From JAJEAO01 sp963667635 (GTDB lineage: Bacteria > Acidobacteriota > Vicinamibacteria > Marinacidobacterales > Marinacidobacteraceae), in contig OZ246946.1 in the NCBI GenBank assembly GCA_965232015.1, forward strand, positions 1,116,001 through 1,180,000: a DNA stretch of 64,000 bases. Reading direction: 5' to 3'. Under the pieces are notes generated by a model. It saw only the letters and a list, made by a program, of their open reading frames with translations. It was not told where the DNA came from and did not search any database. The translations under genes and the position numbers were made by a program. Positions 1-10,700 of this stretch are shown piece by piece (position 1 is the stretch's first letter; every line of letters starts with the position of its first letter).

Positions 1-16
1 GAGGGGAGAGCAGCCC

Positions 17-790
17 GTGAGCCGGTTCGCCCACATAGCCCGCATTTGCCTGCTGGAAGCGCGGTCGCAGTTTCGGAACGCGATCCGGATGCCTGCCTTC
101 GCCTTCCCGACGTTGATCTTCCCGCTCATGTTCTACGCCTTCTTCGGGATCGTGCTGTTCGGGGCCCGGGACGGCAACACCGAGCTGCCGACCATGATGC
201 TGGCGGGCTACGGGGTCTTCGCGGTGCTCGGGCCGTCGCTGTTCGGCTTTGGCGTCGGTCTCGCGAACGAGCGGGACAACGGCTCGCTCCTGCTCAAGCA
301 GACGACTCCCATGCCCACCGGCGCCTATCTGTTCTCGCGGGTCGCGATGGCGTTCGTGTTCGGCGCCGTCGTCACGCTGGGGCTCTTTCTGCTCGGAGCG
401 CTCGGGGCGGGAGTGCGACTGGGCGCGGGCGAGTGGGCCGGGCTCTTCGGGGTGATCCTGTCCGGGGTGATCCCGATCTGCTCCCTGGGTCTCATGATCG
501 GCACCCTGGTCAAGGTCCAGGCGGCGGTCGCGGTGGTGAACCTCGTCTTCCTGCCGATGTCGGTGCTTTCCGGTCTCTGGTTCCCCATCGCGCTGTTCCC
601 GGAGGTTCTCCAGCGGGTGGCGAACGTTCTGCCCGCCTACCACCTGGCGCAGCTCGCCCTCAAGGTCATCGGTCTCGATCAGGGCCAGCCGGTGCTGCTC
701 CACATCGGGATCCTGGCGGTCCAGACCGGCGTGTTCCTGGGGGTCGCCGCGATCGGCTTCCGGCGCTTCGGCCGGCTGAACCCGGCCTGA
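17..790 (+). CDS. ABC-2 type transporter permease
   Basis: Inner-membrane permease of the ABC-2 family, about 257 aa. The protein is mostly hydrophobic, with about six membrane segments, and carries the typical features of drug or polysaccharide exporter permeases: a cytoplasmic N-terminus, a first helix near residues 25-48, and a conserved segment near residues 185-210 (VLSGLWFPIALFPEVLQ) before the last helices. The start is a GTG preceded by GAGGGGAG. Its ATPase partner would be expected immediately upstream, outside the window. The substrate cannot be told from sequence. Confidence 0.88.
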   Translation: MSRFAHIARICLLEARSQFRNAIRMPAFAFPTLIFPLMFYAFFGIVLFGARDGNTELPTMMLAGYGVFAVLGPSLFGFGVGLANERDNGSLLLKQTTPMPTGAYLFSRVAMAFVFGAVVTLGLFLLGALGAGVRLGAGEWAGLFGVILSGVIPICSLGLMIGTLVKVQAAVAVVNLVFLPMSVLSGLWFPIALFPEVLQRVANVLPAYHLAQLALKVIGLDQGQPVLLHIGILAVQTGVFLGVAAIGFRRFGRLNPA

Positions 791-873
791 AGGCTCAGGT
801 CCTCGCCCGGCTCCGTCGCCAGGCGGGCCGAGTCTGTCGGTCAGGCGTGGATCGGTCGCGCGAGTAAGGGGAC

Positions 874-903
874 TTGCCCTGACTTTGGCGATTCTGGTAT
901 AAG
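874..903 (+). promoter_or_regulatory. Probable sigma-70 promoter for the TonB-dependent receptor
   Basis: TTGCCC at 874-879, an 18-nt spacer and TATAAG at 898-903. The motif is in a comparatively AT-rich patch of the gap and faces the receptor gene. Assigned by similarity to the consensus only. Confidence 0.45.
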
Positions 904-1049
904 CGGCGACAGCGACACGGAGGTTGCGTAGGGAATGGACCGATTGCGGGCGTTGTGCGGACGTGTCCTTTGGGTCCACGCGGAAGCCGTGGGGCGCCGT
1001 TCCCGTGGTGATCCTCCGGTCCCGACCCGACTCGGTCGCTGAGAGGCTG

Positions 1050-1071
1050 CCGAACGGTGCGGGCCGTTCGG
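1050..1071 (+). other. Leader hairpin in the receptor mRNA
   Basis: Perfect 8-bp inverted repeat CCGAACGG / CCGTTCGG with a 6-nt loop, 50 nt before the start codon. There is no T-run after it, so it is not a standard terminator. It could stabilise or regulate the long leader. Confidence 0.4.
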
Positions 1072-1120
1072 AGTCACCATCGCGCCGATCGGGTTTCACT
1101 ACCGAGGAGAAAGGAAGGAA

Positions 1121-3973
1121 GTGAGACTCAGACAAGGCATCTCTGTGAGGCAACTGGCGAGAGCGCTCGTCGCTGTGGCTGTGCTCCTGCCTGCCGTCTC
1201 GGCGGCGCAGGAGGCCGGCGTTTACGGAAGGGTTACCGACGCGACCGGTGATGCCCTCCCCGGAGTGACCATCACCGTCACGAACGCCGACACCGGACTC
1301 CAGAGAACGGTCACTTCCGGGGGTGGCGGGCAGTATCAGGCGCCCTCGCTCCCGGTCGGCACCTATTCGGTAGAGGCGAGCCTCCAGGGGTTCCAGACCC
1401 TCACCAACGAGGGCCTGCGGCTCCAGGTGGCGCAGCAGGTGACGCTCAACATCACTCTGGAGCTCGCCGGCGTGGAGGAAGCGGTCACCGTTACGGCGGC
1501 GGCACCACTCATCGAGTCGCGTCAGGCCGATTTTTCCACGATCATCACCGAGGAACAGGTAGAGGTTCTGCCGATGCAGGGCCGCAAATGGCTCGACCTT
1601 GCTACCCTCAGCCCAGCGACCAGCCAGGACGCGATCCGCGGTGTCTTCTACAACAACGTGAACATCGGCGCGGGGGTCACGTTCTACTCGAACGGCTTCT
1701 ACGTGGACGGAGTCAGCAACAACTGGCAACAGCAGGGGGAGCCGAGGCAGGATTTCCCGCAGGAGGGAATCGCCGAGTTCAAGGTCCAGGCCTTCAATGC
1801 CAGCGCCGAGTTCGGCTTCGCGCAGGGCGGCTACCTGAACGTGGTGACCAAGAGCGGTACGAACGAGTTCAGCGGGAGCGTCTTCGAGTTCTTCCGCACC
1901 AAGGCGCTCAACTCGAAAACGGAGCTCCAGGACGAGAAGCCCGACTTCTCCCGCCACCAGTTCGGCGGGTCGTTCGGAGGCCCGCTCGTCGAGGACAAGG
2001 CCCACTTCTACGTTTCCGCCGAGTACACCGACGAGTCCTCCTTTTTCACCGTGAACACCGGCGGCGTGTTTCCGGAGGAAGAGGGCACGTTCGAGAAGCC
2101 GGACTGGAATTTCATGGGCTTCGGAAAGCTGGACTACTCGATCAACGACGATCACCGCCTGTTCGTGCGCTATGCGCACCACAACAACGAATTGACCCAT
2201 CGCGGCTCCGGCGGCATCCGGGCGGCGAGCAGCGGCTTCAGCTTCGGGGCCCCCCGGCACTCGCTGGTGCTCGGTGAAACCTGGTTCATCGGTCCGGACA
2301 CGTTCAACGACTTCCGGGTCCAGGTAGCGAAAGCGACCTATATCGGCTGGCCGCCTGGACACCAGAAGTGGAGCGACTCCGGCGAGTTCCCCGCCGAGCG
2401 CGTGGATGTCGGACCGCTCATCAATCGTCCGAGTCTTCGGACCGGAAGCCAGTCCGCGTTCCTCGGACCGGAGCTCCACATCCAGGTCAAGAACGACATC
2501 TCCCACTACGTGGGGTCGCACGAGTTGAAACTCGGGGTGGACCTCACCTGGATCGACTGGGAGCCGGACAACGTCGGGGTCGCCGAGGAGTGGTGGTTCT
2601 CCACGGACGCGCCCTTCGATCCGAACGACTCGGCGACCCACCCCGACCGGTTTCGGCAACGGCTCCTGCCCCGCTACGACGACTTCGAGAATACCGAGCA
2701 CTCGCTCTACATCAGCGACACCTGGACGGTGAACCCCCGGCTCACCCTGAACCTCGGTCTCCGCTACGACTTCCAGCAGGGAGTGTGGAACGAGAACCTG
2801 CTCGAGGAGACCGTCCCGGAGATCCTGGTCCGAGATCGCGTCGTGCGTTCTGCCGGGCGTCTCGATCCATCGCTCTTCCCGTTCTACGACAACAGCACGC
2901 GTGGGGACCGCGACAACTTCGGCCCGCGGCTGGGATTCGTCTGGGATCCAACCGGCGACGGCCGCCAGTCGGTACGGGCTGCCTGGGGCGTCTTCTACAA
3001 CCGCTACCGGGCCAACGGCGCCCCCCGCGCCGAGCGGAACCCCGAGGACCTGCTGGTGGTGATCCAGAACCCCAGCTATCCCGATCCGTATGAAGGGCAG
3101 GACCCCTTCGAGGTCGCTCGCTCCCAGCGCAACTACTCGATCCAGGGCAACGAGAATCGGACGCCCTACACGCGCCAGTACAGCGTGGGATACAGCCTGC
3201 AGATCGGGGACGACCTGAGCGTCAGCGTGGACGGCATCGCGGCCGACGGTTTCAACCAGCACACGCAGATCGACTTCAACTACCCGGCGACGGCGGGAGG
3301 AGAACGGCCCTTCGCCCCAATCGGCCGCGTCACGTCCGGTATCACGGACGGCGAACTGCGGTACCGGGCGGTATCGGCTCGCGTGACCAAGCGGCTCGCG
3401 AACCGCTGGCAACTGCTCGGCTCCTACACGCTTGCCGACGTGCAGGCCGATTCGGAGACCTTCCCGGCGGACCACTACAACCGCGCCTCCGACTACGGGC
3501 ATGTGCCCGCAGACCGGCGTCACCGCCTGACGGTCAGCGGTCTGGCGATGTTGCCCGGAGGCGTCAACCTGAGCGGGATCATCCGCTACCAGAGCGCCCT
3601 GCCGTTCAACGTCACGGCGGGCAGCGACCTGAACGGAGACGGCATCGGCGGAGACCGGCCGCCCGGGATCAACCTCCGGGACGGCTGCCGGGATCTCGAC
3701 CTGAACGCGGCGAACGGCTACCGGACCGCCAACGGCTTGTCCACGGTTTCATCGGTCGAGTGTCCCGCCTACGCCACGGTGGACGTGCTGGCGTCCAAGG
3801 AGTTCGGTTTCGGGGATCGGTCCTACGTCGAGGCCATCTTCCAGGTGTTCAACCTGCTGAACCGCTCCAACTGGTTCCCGCCGAACGGGAACCTGCGCTC
3901 CGGGACCTTCGGACAGTCCACCCAGGTCGCCGAGGCTCGGCAGATCGAGCTGGCGCTCCGAGTCCGGTTCTGA
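1121..3973 (+). CDS. TonB-dependent outer-membrane receptor, Oar-like, with carboxypeptidase-regulatory-like domain
   Basis: Outer-membrane protein of 950 aa. The N-terminus has a signal peptide (cleavage near residue 28, AVSAAQEAG), then a CarboxypepD_reg-like Ig fold (about 33-110; GVYGRVTDATGDALPGVTIT), a plug (about 115-240) and a long beta barrel ending in the aromatic C-terminal signature LRVRF. The GTG start has a strong purine-rich site (GAGGAGAAAGGAAGGAA). The family is very abundant in Acidobacteriota and is thought to take up peptides or glycans. Downstream genes encode a secreted propeller and a peptidase, which fits peptide or protein scavenging. The real substrate is unknown. 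Confidence 0.93.
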   Translation: MRLRQGISVRQLARALVAVAVLLPAVSAAQEAGVYGRVTDATGDALPGVTITVTNADTGLQRTVTSGGGGQYQAPSLPVGTYSVEASLQGFQTLTNEGLRLQVAQQVTLNITLELAGVEEAVTVTAAAPLIESRQADFSTIITEEQVEVLPMQGRKWLDLATLSPATSQDAIRGVFYNNVNIGAGVTFYSNGFYVDGVSNNWQQQGEPRQDFPQEGIAEFKVQAFNASAEFGFAQGGYLNVVTKSGTNEFSGSVFEFFRTKALNSKTELQDEKPDFSRHQFGGSFGGPLVEDKAHFYVSAEYTDESSFFTVNTGGVFPEEEGTFEKPDWNFMGFGKLDYSINDDHRLFVRYAHHNNELTHRGSGGIRAASSGFSFGAPRHSLVLGETWFIGPDTFNDFRVQVAKATYIGWPPGHQKWSDSGEFPAERVDVGPLINRPSLRTGSQSAFLGPELHIQVKNDISHYVGSHELKLGVDLTWIDWEPDNVGVAEEWWFSTDAPFDPNDSATHPDRFRQRLLPRYDDFENTEHSLYISDTWTVNPRLTLNLGLRYDFQQGVWNENLLEETVPEILVRDRVVRSAGRLDPSLFPFYDNSTRGDRDNFGPRLGFVWDPTGDGRQSVRAAWGVFYNRYRANGAPRAERNPEDLLVVIQNPSYPDPYEGQDPFEVARSQRNYSIQGNENRTPYTRQYSVGYSLQIGDDLSVSVDGIAADGFNQHTQIDFNYPATAGGERPFAPIGRVTSGITDGELRYRAVSARVTKRLANRWQLLGSYTLADVQADSETFPADHYNRASDYGHVPADRRHRLTVSGLAMLPGGVNLSGIIRYQSALPFNVTAGSDLNGDGIGGDRPPGINLRDGCRDLDLNAANGYRTANGLSTVSSVECPAYATVDVLASKEFGFGDRSYVEAIFQVFNLLNRSNWFPPNGNLRSGTFGQSTQVAEARQIELALRVRF

Positions 3974-4076
3974 GCGTCACGGCGGTCGGCGTCGCCGTCT
4001 GAAGGCGGCGCCAGCCCGCTCCCTTGTCCACCGGCTTCAGAGGCCGACCGAAACCGAGATCTCGGGGAGATCCACC

Positions 4077-4589
4077 TTGACGAAGATCGAATTGTTCCTG
4101 CTGTCTGGCGGCGCGGCGCTCGTGCTGGCGGCCTGCACCCCCGCACCGCCGATGGAAGAGGAGGACGAGGGGACTCTTATCACCGGCGTCTGGGCCTTCG
4201 TCTCCGAGACGAACACCGAGACCGGGGAGATGGTCCGCGACGATTCCACCTGGAGCGGCATCTGGGTCTTCACGAACGGCTACCACTGCCTCGCCCGGAT
4301 GGACAACAACCGGACCGCGCGTTCGGCCGCGGAACTCGCGGAACTCCCGCTGGAGGAACAGGTAGCGCACTACGAGCAGCTCCTGAACTACTCCGGAACC
4401 GCCGGGACCTACCAGATCGAGGGAGACACCCTTCGGCGCCAGTGGGACGTCAGCCTTGGGCCGGACATCATCGGTCTCGAATCCGTCGCCACCGTCCGCG
4501 TGGAGGGGGACCGGATGTTCGTGGACCTGCCGCGGCGCGGCGAAGAGTCGGGGCCCGCGGTTCAGGTGCTCTACCGCCGGCTCGAGTAG
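4077..4589 (+). CDS. Small lipocalin-like lipoprotein
   Basis: 170-aa predicted lipoprotein with a signal peptide ending in the lipobox LAAC (Cys about residue 20) and an acidic linker. The remainder resembles lipocalin-like (DUF-type) barrels: TGVWAFVSETNTETGE near the start and a DDSTWSGIWVFTNGYHCLARM strand pair. The TTG start is chosen because it is preceded by GGGGAGA and gives a complete signal peptide. It lies about 100 nt after the receptor gene on the same strand. Function unknown; probably exported and anchored to a membrane. Confidence 0.75.
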   Translation: MTKIELFLLSGGAALVLAACTPAPPMEEEDEGTLITGVWAFVSETNTETGEMVRDDSTWSGIWVFTNGYHCLARMDNNRTARSAAELAELPLEEQVAHYEQLLNYSGTAGTYQIEGDTLRRQWDVSLGPDIIGLESVATVRVEGDRMFVDLPRRGEESGPAVQVLYRRLE

Positions 4590-4640
4590 CGGCGGGCCGG
4601 CGCCTGACTCAGCCTCCTCTTCGTGAGACAAGGAAGAACA

Positions 4641-7600
4641 ATGAGATCCATTTTCGCCGCGCTCGCCTGCGCGCTGCTGCTGACCGTTCCCGCCGATGGC
4701 GCGCCGCAATCCGGCGGAGAGAGCGATGTCTACGACCCCGCCACCTACCAGGCCCTCAAGTACCGGATGATCGGGCCCCACAAGGGCTCCCGCGTCACCG
4801 CAGTGACCGGAATCGCGGAGCAGCCCTGGACCTACTTCATGGGGACGAACGGTGGAGGCCTCTGGAGGACCACGGACGCGGGAGAGAGCTGGGTGAACAT
4901 TTCCGATGGCTACTTCGGCTCGAGTTCCATCGGCGCCATCGACGTGGCGGACTCCGATCCGAGTGTTATTTACGTCGGCACCGGGTCCGCCTGCATCCGG
5001 GGGAATGTCTCACCGGGAGACGGCATCTACAAGTCTGCGGATGGCGGCGAAAGCTGGATCCACGTCGGGCTGCGCGATGCGGGTCAGATCGGCCGGGTGG
5101 TGATTCATCCAGGGAACCCGGATGTCGCCTACGCGGCCGTGCTTGGTCATGCATTCGGCCCGAACGAGATGCGCGGCGTCTTTCGGACCACGGACGGCGG
5201 CGCGACGTGGGAGAAGGTGCTCTACGTGAGCGAGAGGACCGGCGCGAACGAGATCGCCCTGGACCCGTCGAACCCTGATGTTCTCTACGCGACCATGTGG
5301 ACCGCGGAGCGGAAGCCCTGGACCATCATCTCCGGCAGCGACGAGGGCGGCATCTACAAGACGACCGACGGCGGGGACACCTGGACGGAACTCACGAACG
5401 GGCTCCCCGGCGGGATGATCGGGCGGACCGGCATCAGCGTGTCGGCCGCGAATCCGAACCGGGTCTGGGCGCTCGTCGAGGCGCGTGACGGCGGGGTGTA
5501 TCGGTCGGACGACGCGGGCGCGTCCTTCGAGCTCATCAACGACGACCGGGAACTTCAGAACCGGCCCTGGTACTACATGCACATCGTCGCCGACCCGGTG
5601 GACGTGGACCGGGTGTACGTGGTGAGCCGCTACTTCCACCGCTCGGACGACGCCGGAGAGACCTTCGACCTCATCGCCACCCCACACGGGGACAACCACG
5701 ACCTCTGGATCAATCCGCACAACAACCGGATCATGGTTCAGGGCAACGACGGCGGCGCGAATGTCTCCTGGAACGCCGGCCAGACCTGGTCGAGTCAGCT
5801 CAACCAGCCGACCGCCGAGATGTACCGGGTGAGCGTGGACAACCAGTTCCCGTACCGGGTGTACGGCTCGGCGCAGGACAACTGGGAGGTGCTCTCGGTG
5901 CCGAGCCGGTCCGGCCACTTCGGCATGCGGCTCCAACTGCAGCACTGGGACGGCGTCGGTGGCATGGAGGGCGGCGTCGCGGTGATCCGGCCCGACGATC
6001 CGAACATCGTCTTTGCCGGGAGCACGAGCGGCGCGATCACGCGCTACGACCGCTCAACCGGCCAGATCCGGCCGATCAAGGCCTACCCCGAAGTGGGCGG
6101 GATGCCTGCGAGGCACCTCCGCTACCGCTTCCAGCGGACCGCGCCCATCGTGCTCTCGCCGCACGACCCGAATGTGCTCTACCACGCCTCGCACGTGGTC
6201 CACCGCACGATGAACGACGGGCAGAGCTGGGAAGTGATCAGCCCTGACCTGACCACGGGTGATCCGGAGAGGATCAACACATGGGGTGGCCCGATCACCC
6301 GGGAGGTGACGAGCGAGGAGGTCTATTGCACCATCTTCGCGCTCGCCGAATCGAAACACCTGCCGGGGGTGCTGTGGGCCGGCACTGACGACGGGCTGGT
6401 CCACATTTCGCGGGACGGCGGCGAGAACTGGGAGAACATCACTCCGGCGGACATGCCGGACTCCGGCACGGTGAACATCCTGGAGGTCTCGCCGCACACC
6501 GCGGGACGCGCCTTCATCTCGGTGGTCCGCTTCCGGCTGGACGACTTCCGGCCCTACGTCTTCCGCACGGACGACTTCGGAGAGAGCTGGGAACTCCTCA
6601 CCGACGGGATGAACGGGATCCCGGCCGACCAGTTCGTGCGAGTCGTGCGGGAGGATCCGGACCGCAAGGGGCTGCTCTACGCCGGTACCGAGTACGGCGT
6701 ATTCGTCTCCTTCGACGACGGGGCGCATTGGCAGTCGCTCCAGCTCAATTTCCCGGTCGCGCCGGTGACGGATCTGGTGGTTCACGAAAAGGATCTGGTG
6801 CTCTCGACGAAGGGCCGGTCCTTCTGGATCCTCGACGACCTGTCCCCGCTCCACCAGTTGACGGACGAGGTCGCGGAGTCGGCGGCGCACCTCTTCGCCC
6901 CGCGTGACACCCACCGGGTGCGCACCGCCGAAGAGGAAGCGGTGGACGAGTACGTCGGCGGCTGGCGCTCGGTCGCGAATCCCCGCGATCTCTACGGCGG
7001 CGCCCGCATCACCCGCGACCGGCAGGGCACCGACGCCCCGAACGGCGCAACCATCTATACCTGGTTCGCGGCGGCCCCGGAGGGCGAAGTGACCCTCGAA
7101 ATCCTCGATGGAGCCGGGGAGGTCATCCGGCAGTTCTCCAGCGAGGAAGATCCCAGGGATCCCTCGGTGATTGCCCGACCCGAGCCGCCCTTCTTCAAGG
7201 AAGAGAGCACGTTCTTCAACGCCGGTCTGAATCGCTTCGTCTGGGATCTCAGATATCCCTCGGCGTTCGGCGGCGCGCCGCTCGGGCCCCTGGTGGTTCC
7301 GGGCGACTATCAGGTACGGGTTTCGACCGAGGACTGGAGCGGGATCCAGCCCATCGAGGTGCTCGCCGATCCGCGGGTCAGTACCACGGCGGCGGAATTC
7401 CAGAGCCAGTTCGGTCTGCTGCTGAGGATCCGGGACCGGATCAGCGACCTCCACCGGGTGGTTGCCGAGATCCGGGAGTTGCGGGAAGGAGCGTCCGCGC
7501 CCGTCGCGGAACGGCTCACCGGGATCGAGCGGGAGCTCGTGCCGGTTCCCGAGGACTTCGACCGCGAGGACCAGGACTACGCTCCCAAACTGATCCAACA

Positions 7601-7736
7601 GCTCGACCTCCTCTATGGGTACGTCGAAGGGGCGGACTCCCAGCCGACCGATTCCGCGTTCGAGCGGTTCGATGACCTGGATCTGGTGCTCAGCGGACTG
7701 CTCGAGGAGCCTCGCGGCATCGTGGAGGGGAACTGA
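4641..7736 (+). CDS. Secreted sortilin/VPS10-like BNR beta-propeller protein
   Basis: About 1031 aa, with a signal peptide (FAALACALLLTVPADGA). A long array of BNR/Asp-box repeats follows, for example GGLWRTTDAGESW, GIYKSADGGESW, GVFRTTDGGATW and GIYKTTDGGDTW, forming one or two propellers over roughly residues 40-740. A beta-sandwich-like region (about 790-905) and a short helical C-terminus follow. I chose ATG 4641 over an earlier in-frame GTG at 4623 because AAGGAAG precedes it at good spacing and the signal peptide then starts normally. Such proteins are commonly annotated as sortilin-like or glycosyl hydrolase, but no catalytic residues are evident. It may bind or process extracellular protein together with the neighbouring M14 peptidase. 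Confidence 0.85.
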   Translation: MRSIFAALACALLLTVPADGAPQSGGESDVYDPATYQALKYRMIGPHKGSRVTAVTGIAEQPWTYFMGTNGGGLWRTTDAGESWVNISDGYFGSSSIGAIDVADSDPSVIYVGTGSACIRGNVSPGDGIYKSADGGESWIHVGLRDAGQIGRVVIHPGNPDVAYAAVLGHAFGPNEMRGVFRTTDGGATWEKVLYVSERTGANEIALDPSNPDVLYATMWTAERKPWTIISGSDEGGIYKTTDGGDTWTELTNGLPGGMIGRTGISVSAANPNRVWALVEARDGGVYRSDDAGASFELINDDRELQNRPWYYMHIVADPVDVDRVYVVSRYFHRSDDAGETFDLIATPHGDNHDLWINPHNNRIMVQGNDGGANVSWNAGQTWSSQLNQPTAEMYRVSVDNQFPYRVYGSAQDNWEVLSVPSRSGHFGMRLQLQHWDGVGGMEGGVAVIRPDDPNIVFAGSTSGAITRYDRSTGQIRPIKAYPEVGGMPARHLRYRFQRTAPIVLSPHDPNVLYHASHVVHRTMNDGQSWEVISPDLTTGDPERINTWGGPITREVTSEEVYCTIFALAESKHLPGVLWAGTDDGLVHISRDGGENWENITPADMPDSGTVNILEVSPHTAGRAFISVVRFRLDDFRPYVFRTDDFGESWELLTDGMNGIPADQFVRVVREDPDRKGLLYAGTEYGVFVSFDDGAHWQSLQLNFPVAPVTDLVVHEKDLVLSTKGRSFWILDDLSPLHQLTDEVAESAAHLFAPRDTHRVRTAEEEAVDEYVGGWRSVANPRDLYGGARITRDRQGTDAPNGATIYTWFAAAPEGEVTLEILDGAGEVIRQFSSEEDPRDPSVIARPEPPFFKEESTFFNAGLNRFVWDLRYPSAFGGAPLGPLVVPGDYQVRVSTEDWSGIQPIEVLADPRVSTTAAEFQSQFGLLLRIRDRISDLHRVVAEIRELREGASAPVAERLTGIERELVPVPEDFDREDQDYAPKLIQQLDLLYGYVEGADSQPTDSAFERFDDLDLVLSGLLEEPRGIVEGN

Positions 7737-7762
7737 CCCGGCGCAACAGAAAGGAGCTCGCT

Positions 7763-10700
7763 ATGCACAGGAAGACCACCGTCGGCATGCTCGGGGGCCT
7801 TGCCGTTCTCGTGCTGCTCTACTCGGCGCCCGCCGGAAAGGCGCAGCAGGACAGTTCTTCGGGCAGCTCCCTGGCCGGACTCGAGGATGTCTTCGCCCCC
7901 GGCGTGTTCCTCGAGGATCGAAACGGCGACGGCCTGGTGGACTTCATCAACGCCCGCATCGTGCTCCCGGCCGATCCGGCTCCCGAAGAGTTGGCGGCGG
8001 CCGCCAACATCGCGGCGCGCCTCGGCTTCGAGTCGTCTGCTTTCACGCCGGGACTCGGGATCCTCGATTCGGACATCGAGCCGGGGATGGAGTCTCCGCC
8101 GCTGTTCCTGGTCGGCCGCTCGAACCGCTGGGTCCGGCAGCTCGAAGAGGACGGACGCATCACTCTCGCCGGGCTGACGGCGGGGCAGGGACTCTTCGCC
8201 ATCGTCTCGGCCCCGTTCGGGGGCGCGGACGCGGTCGTGGTGGCGGGCGCGGATCCCGCGGGCACGCTCTATGCGGCGAACTCGGCGTCGTCTCGGCTTC
8301 CGTATCTCTGGCAGCTCAGGAGCGACACGATCTCCTCGGTGATGGACGATGTCGAGGAGTTTCTCGGCGAGAGCCGCGTGGACGTGGAGGGAGTCCGGGC
8401 CACCGAAGCGACCTATGAAGACGGCCGCGAGCAGGTGAGTCGGCTCGTCATGGAGCTCGACGTGGCGGATCCGGGGAACGCCGCGGAGGTGCTCGACGAG
8501 CTCGCCGCCGACCACCGGGTGGGTCAGGCGCGCTTCACCGACCGGCGGGCGGTGCGGCTCAACTACTACGGGGCAGGCGCCCTCGACTTCCAGCTTCCCG
8601 ACGGCAACGGGGTGGTCGTGGACCGGTTCGGACCGCCTTACAAGAGCCGGTTCCCGAAGAACCCGTGGCGGCCGATGACGGCGCCACTGAACCTGACCCA
8701 GCTCTACACCACGGACGGCCTGCTCGGCGACTCGCGCGGGGACGACATGATCCCGGACGAGTCGGAGACCGTGCTCGTCGTGGGCGCCGAAGCGGGCCCG
8801 GTGCTGGGCGCCGTGGACCTCGCCGCCCGCATCGGGCTCGAAACCACCGGCCTCACCCTCCCGATCGCCTTCGTGGACAGCGAGATCGAGGATCCGTCGG
8901 TGCTGCCGAACCCGGTGCTGATCGGGTCGGGTGACCTGGCGGCGTCGCTGCCGGGAGGGACGGCGCTCGAACCCGGCGAGGGAGTCGTGGAGATCGTCCC
9001 GGGCGCGTTCGGAGATTCTCCGGCGCTGCGCGTCCGCGGCGGTGACGCCGCGGGGCTCGACGCTGCGACCGCCTATCTGGCGGGACGCCTCCCGTCGCTT
9101 TGGGAGACGCGGCGCGGAGAAGTGGACTTCAGCGCCATCGAGGAGGATGCGCGAGCCTTCCTGCGGTCCCGGTCCAGCGCCGGACAGGCGGCCCGGGCGC
9201 TCGCCCACCTCGACGACCTGAGTGGGATGTGGTCGGGCGGCGAGGTCACGTCGCTCAATGTGGAAGTCTTCCTCGAGGAGGCGAGCGCGGAGGTCGGGGC
9301 CTTCCTCGAGGAACGGCTCCTCGAGCAGACCGGAGTGCCGGAGGCATCCGTCACGGCGGCCTCACGCTACGGGCCCGTCACGGTGTTCGACGAGGAACTC
9401 GACCTCGGTTGGGAGGTGGACGAGCTGAGGGATCGGTTCGCGGCCGACGTCGTTCCGCGGGTCGGCGCCGGGGACCGGGTGGAGGTCGAAATCCTGGTCA
9501 GCGAGCCGCCGGAGCTCCGGATGCGGCTGCAGGACGAGTTCGAATCCGCGCTCCGGGCAGCAGGCGCCGCCGAGACCCGCGTCCGGGTCATCTCCGCCTA
9601 CAAACAGGGGTTCAGTTGGCTCGCCGACTACGTGCTCCCGGCGGTGCTGGGCGAGGACGTCGGCCGGATCACGGTGCGGTTTCCAACCGCCCACTACCCG
9701 GCGAACGAGCGCTGGTACGGACAGGACATCCGCTGGCTCCAGGAGATCTTCCCCATCGACTGGATCCTGGCGCGGGAACTGGAGATCGCCGTGGATGACA
9801 CCGAGTTCGTGAAGGTGGACGAGGGGACGGTGGAGTACGAAGTGGAAGTGACGGATGACGTGGGGCGGACGCTGCACGAGGACCGCTTCGCCCCGCGCTT
9901 CACGACGCGCGAGTACTTCCCCTACGTCCCGACGGCGAAGATCCACTACACGACCGGGGGTTTCCGGGCGACGGTGAACGGGGAGGAGGTCGCCGATGTC
10001 CACGTACGCACCGACCCGGAGCGGCTCTGGGACTACTACCAGCACGACGCGCAGCCGCGGATGTTCGAGTTCGCCCGGGAGTACACCGGGGGAGACCTGA
10101 GCCTGAAGAACCAGCCGTTTTTCCGGGACTTCTTCCTCGACATCAGGATGAGCGAGCCGGACTTCCTGCTCGACCTCGACGAGGAGAGGATCTCCTCGAT
10201 GGACTCGCTCCACGAGGATCTCACCTTCAATACGATTGATTTCTGGGGCATCTTCAGCGGCCAGGAATCGGGAAGCCGGGAGGTTGCCCCGGGACGGCTC
10301 ATGCCCATGATCCATCCGACGCGGGAGGGTCCGCCGGAGGTGCGCGTCACGTTCGTCGGCAATGCCGTGCCGCATCCGGAGATCGCGGCGAGGTGGACCA
10401 CCCGGGACGGCGCGGAGGGCGAACGCCGAATCGGGCTGACCGAGCTGGATGTCTCCCGGCCCCGGATCACCTCGGTGAAGGTCCGGGCCGGCGCCGGGGG
10501 CGTGGCGCGGCTGACCGCCAGTGTGGATGCGGAGGACTTCGAAACCGCCCGAACCGTGGGGCGGATGGTTGAAGGTCTTGCCGAGCTGCAGGCCGCCGGC
10601 GCGCTCCGAACTGCGCTCGGTTACGCCCGGCTCGAAGAGTTGGCGCTATCGGCGCGGATCGGGAACGCGGCGATCGAGGAATCGGTCCGACCGGTGGACC

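Larger units (their letters stand above)
791..1120. other. Intergenic leader upstream of the TonB-dependent receptor
   Basis: About 330 bases without a convincing gene; the short frames here show no recognisable protein. It holds a probable sigma-70 promoter and a leader hairpin (listed separately), implying a 5' untranslated region of about 200 nt for the receptor gene. Confidence 0.6.
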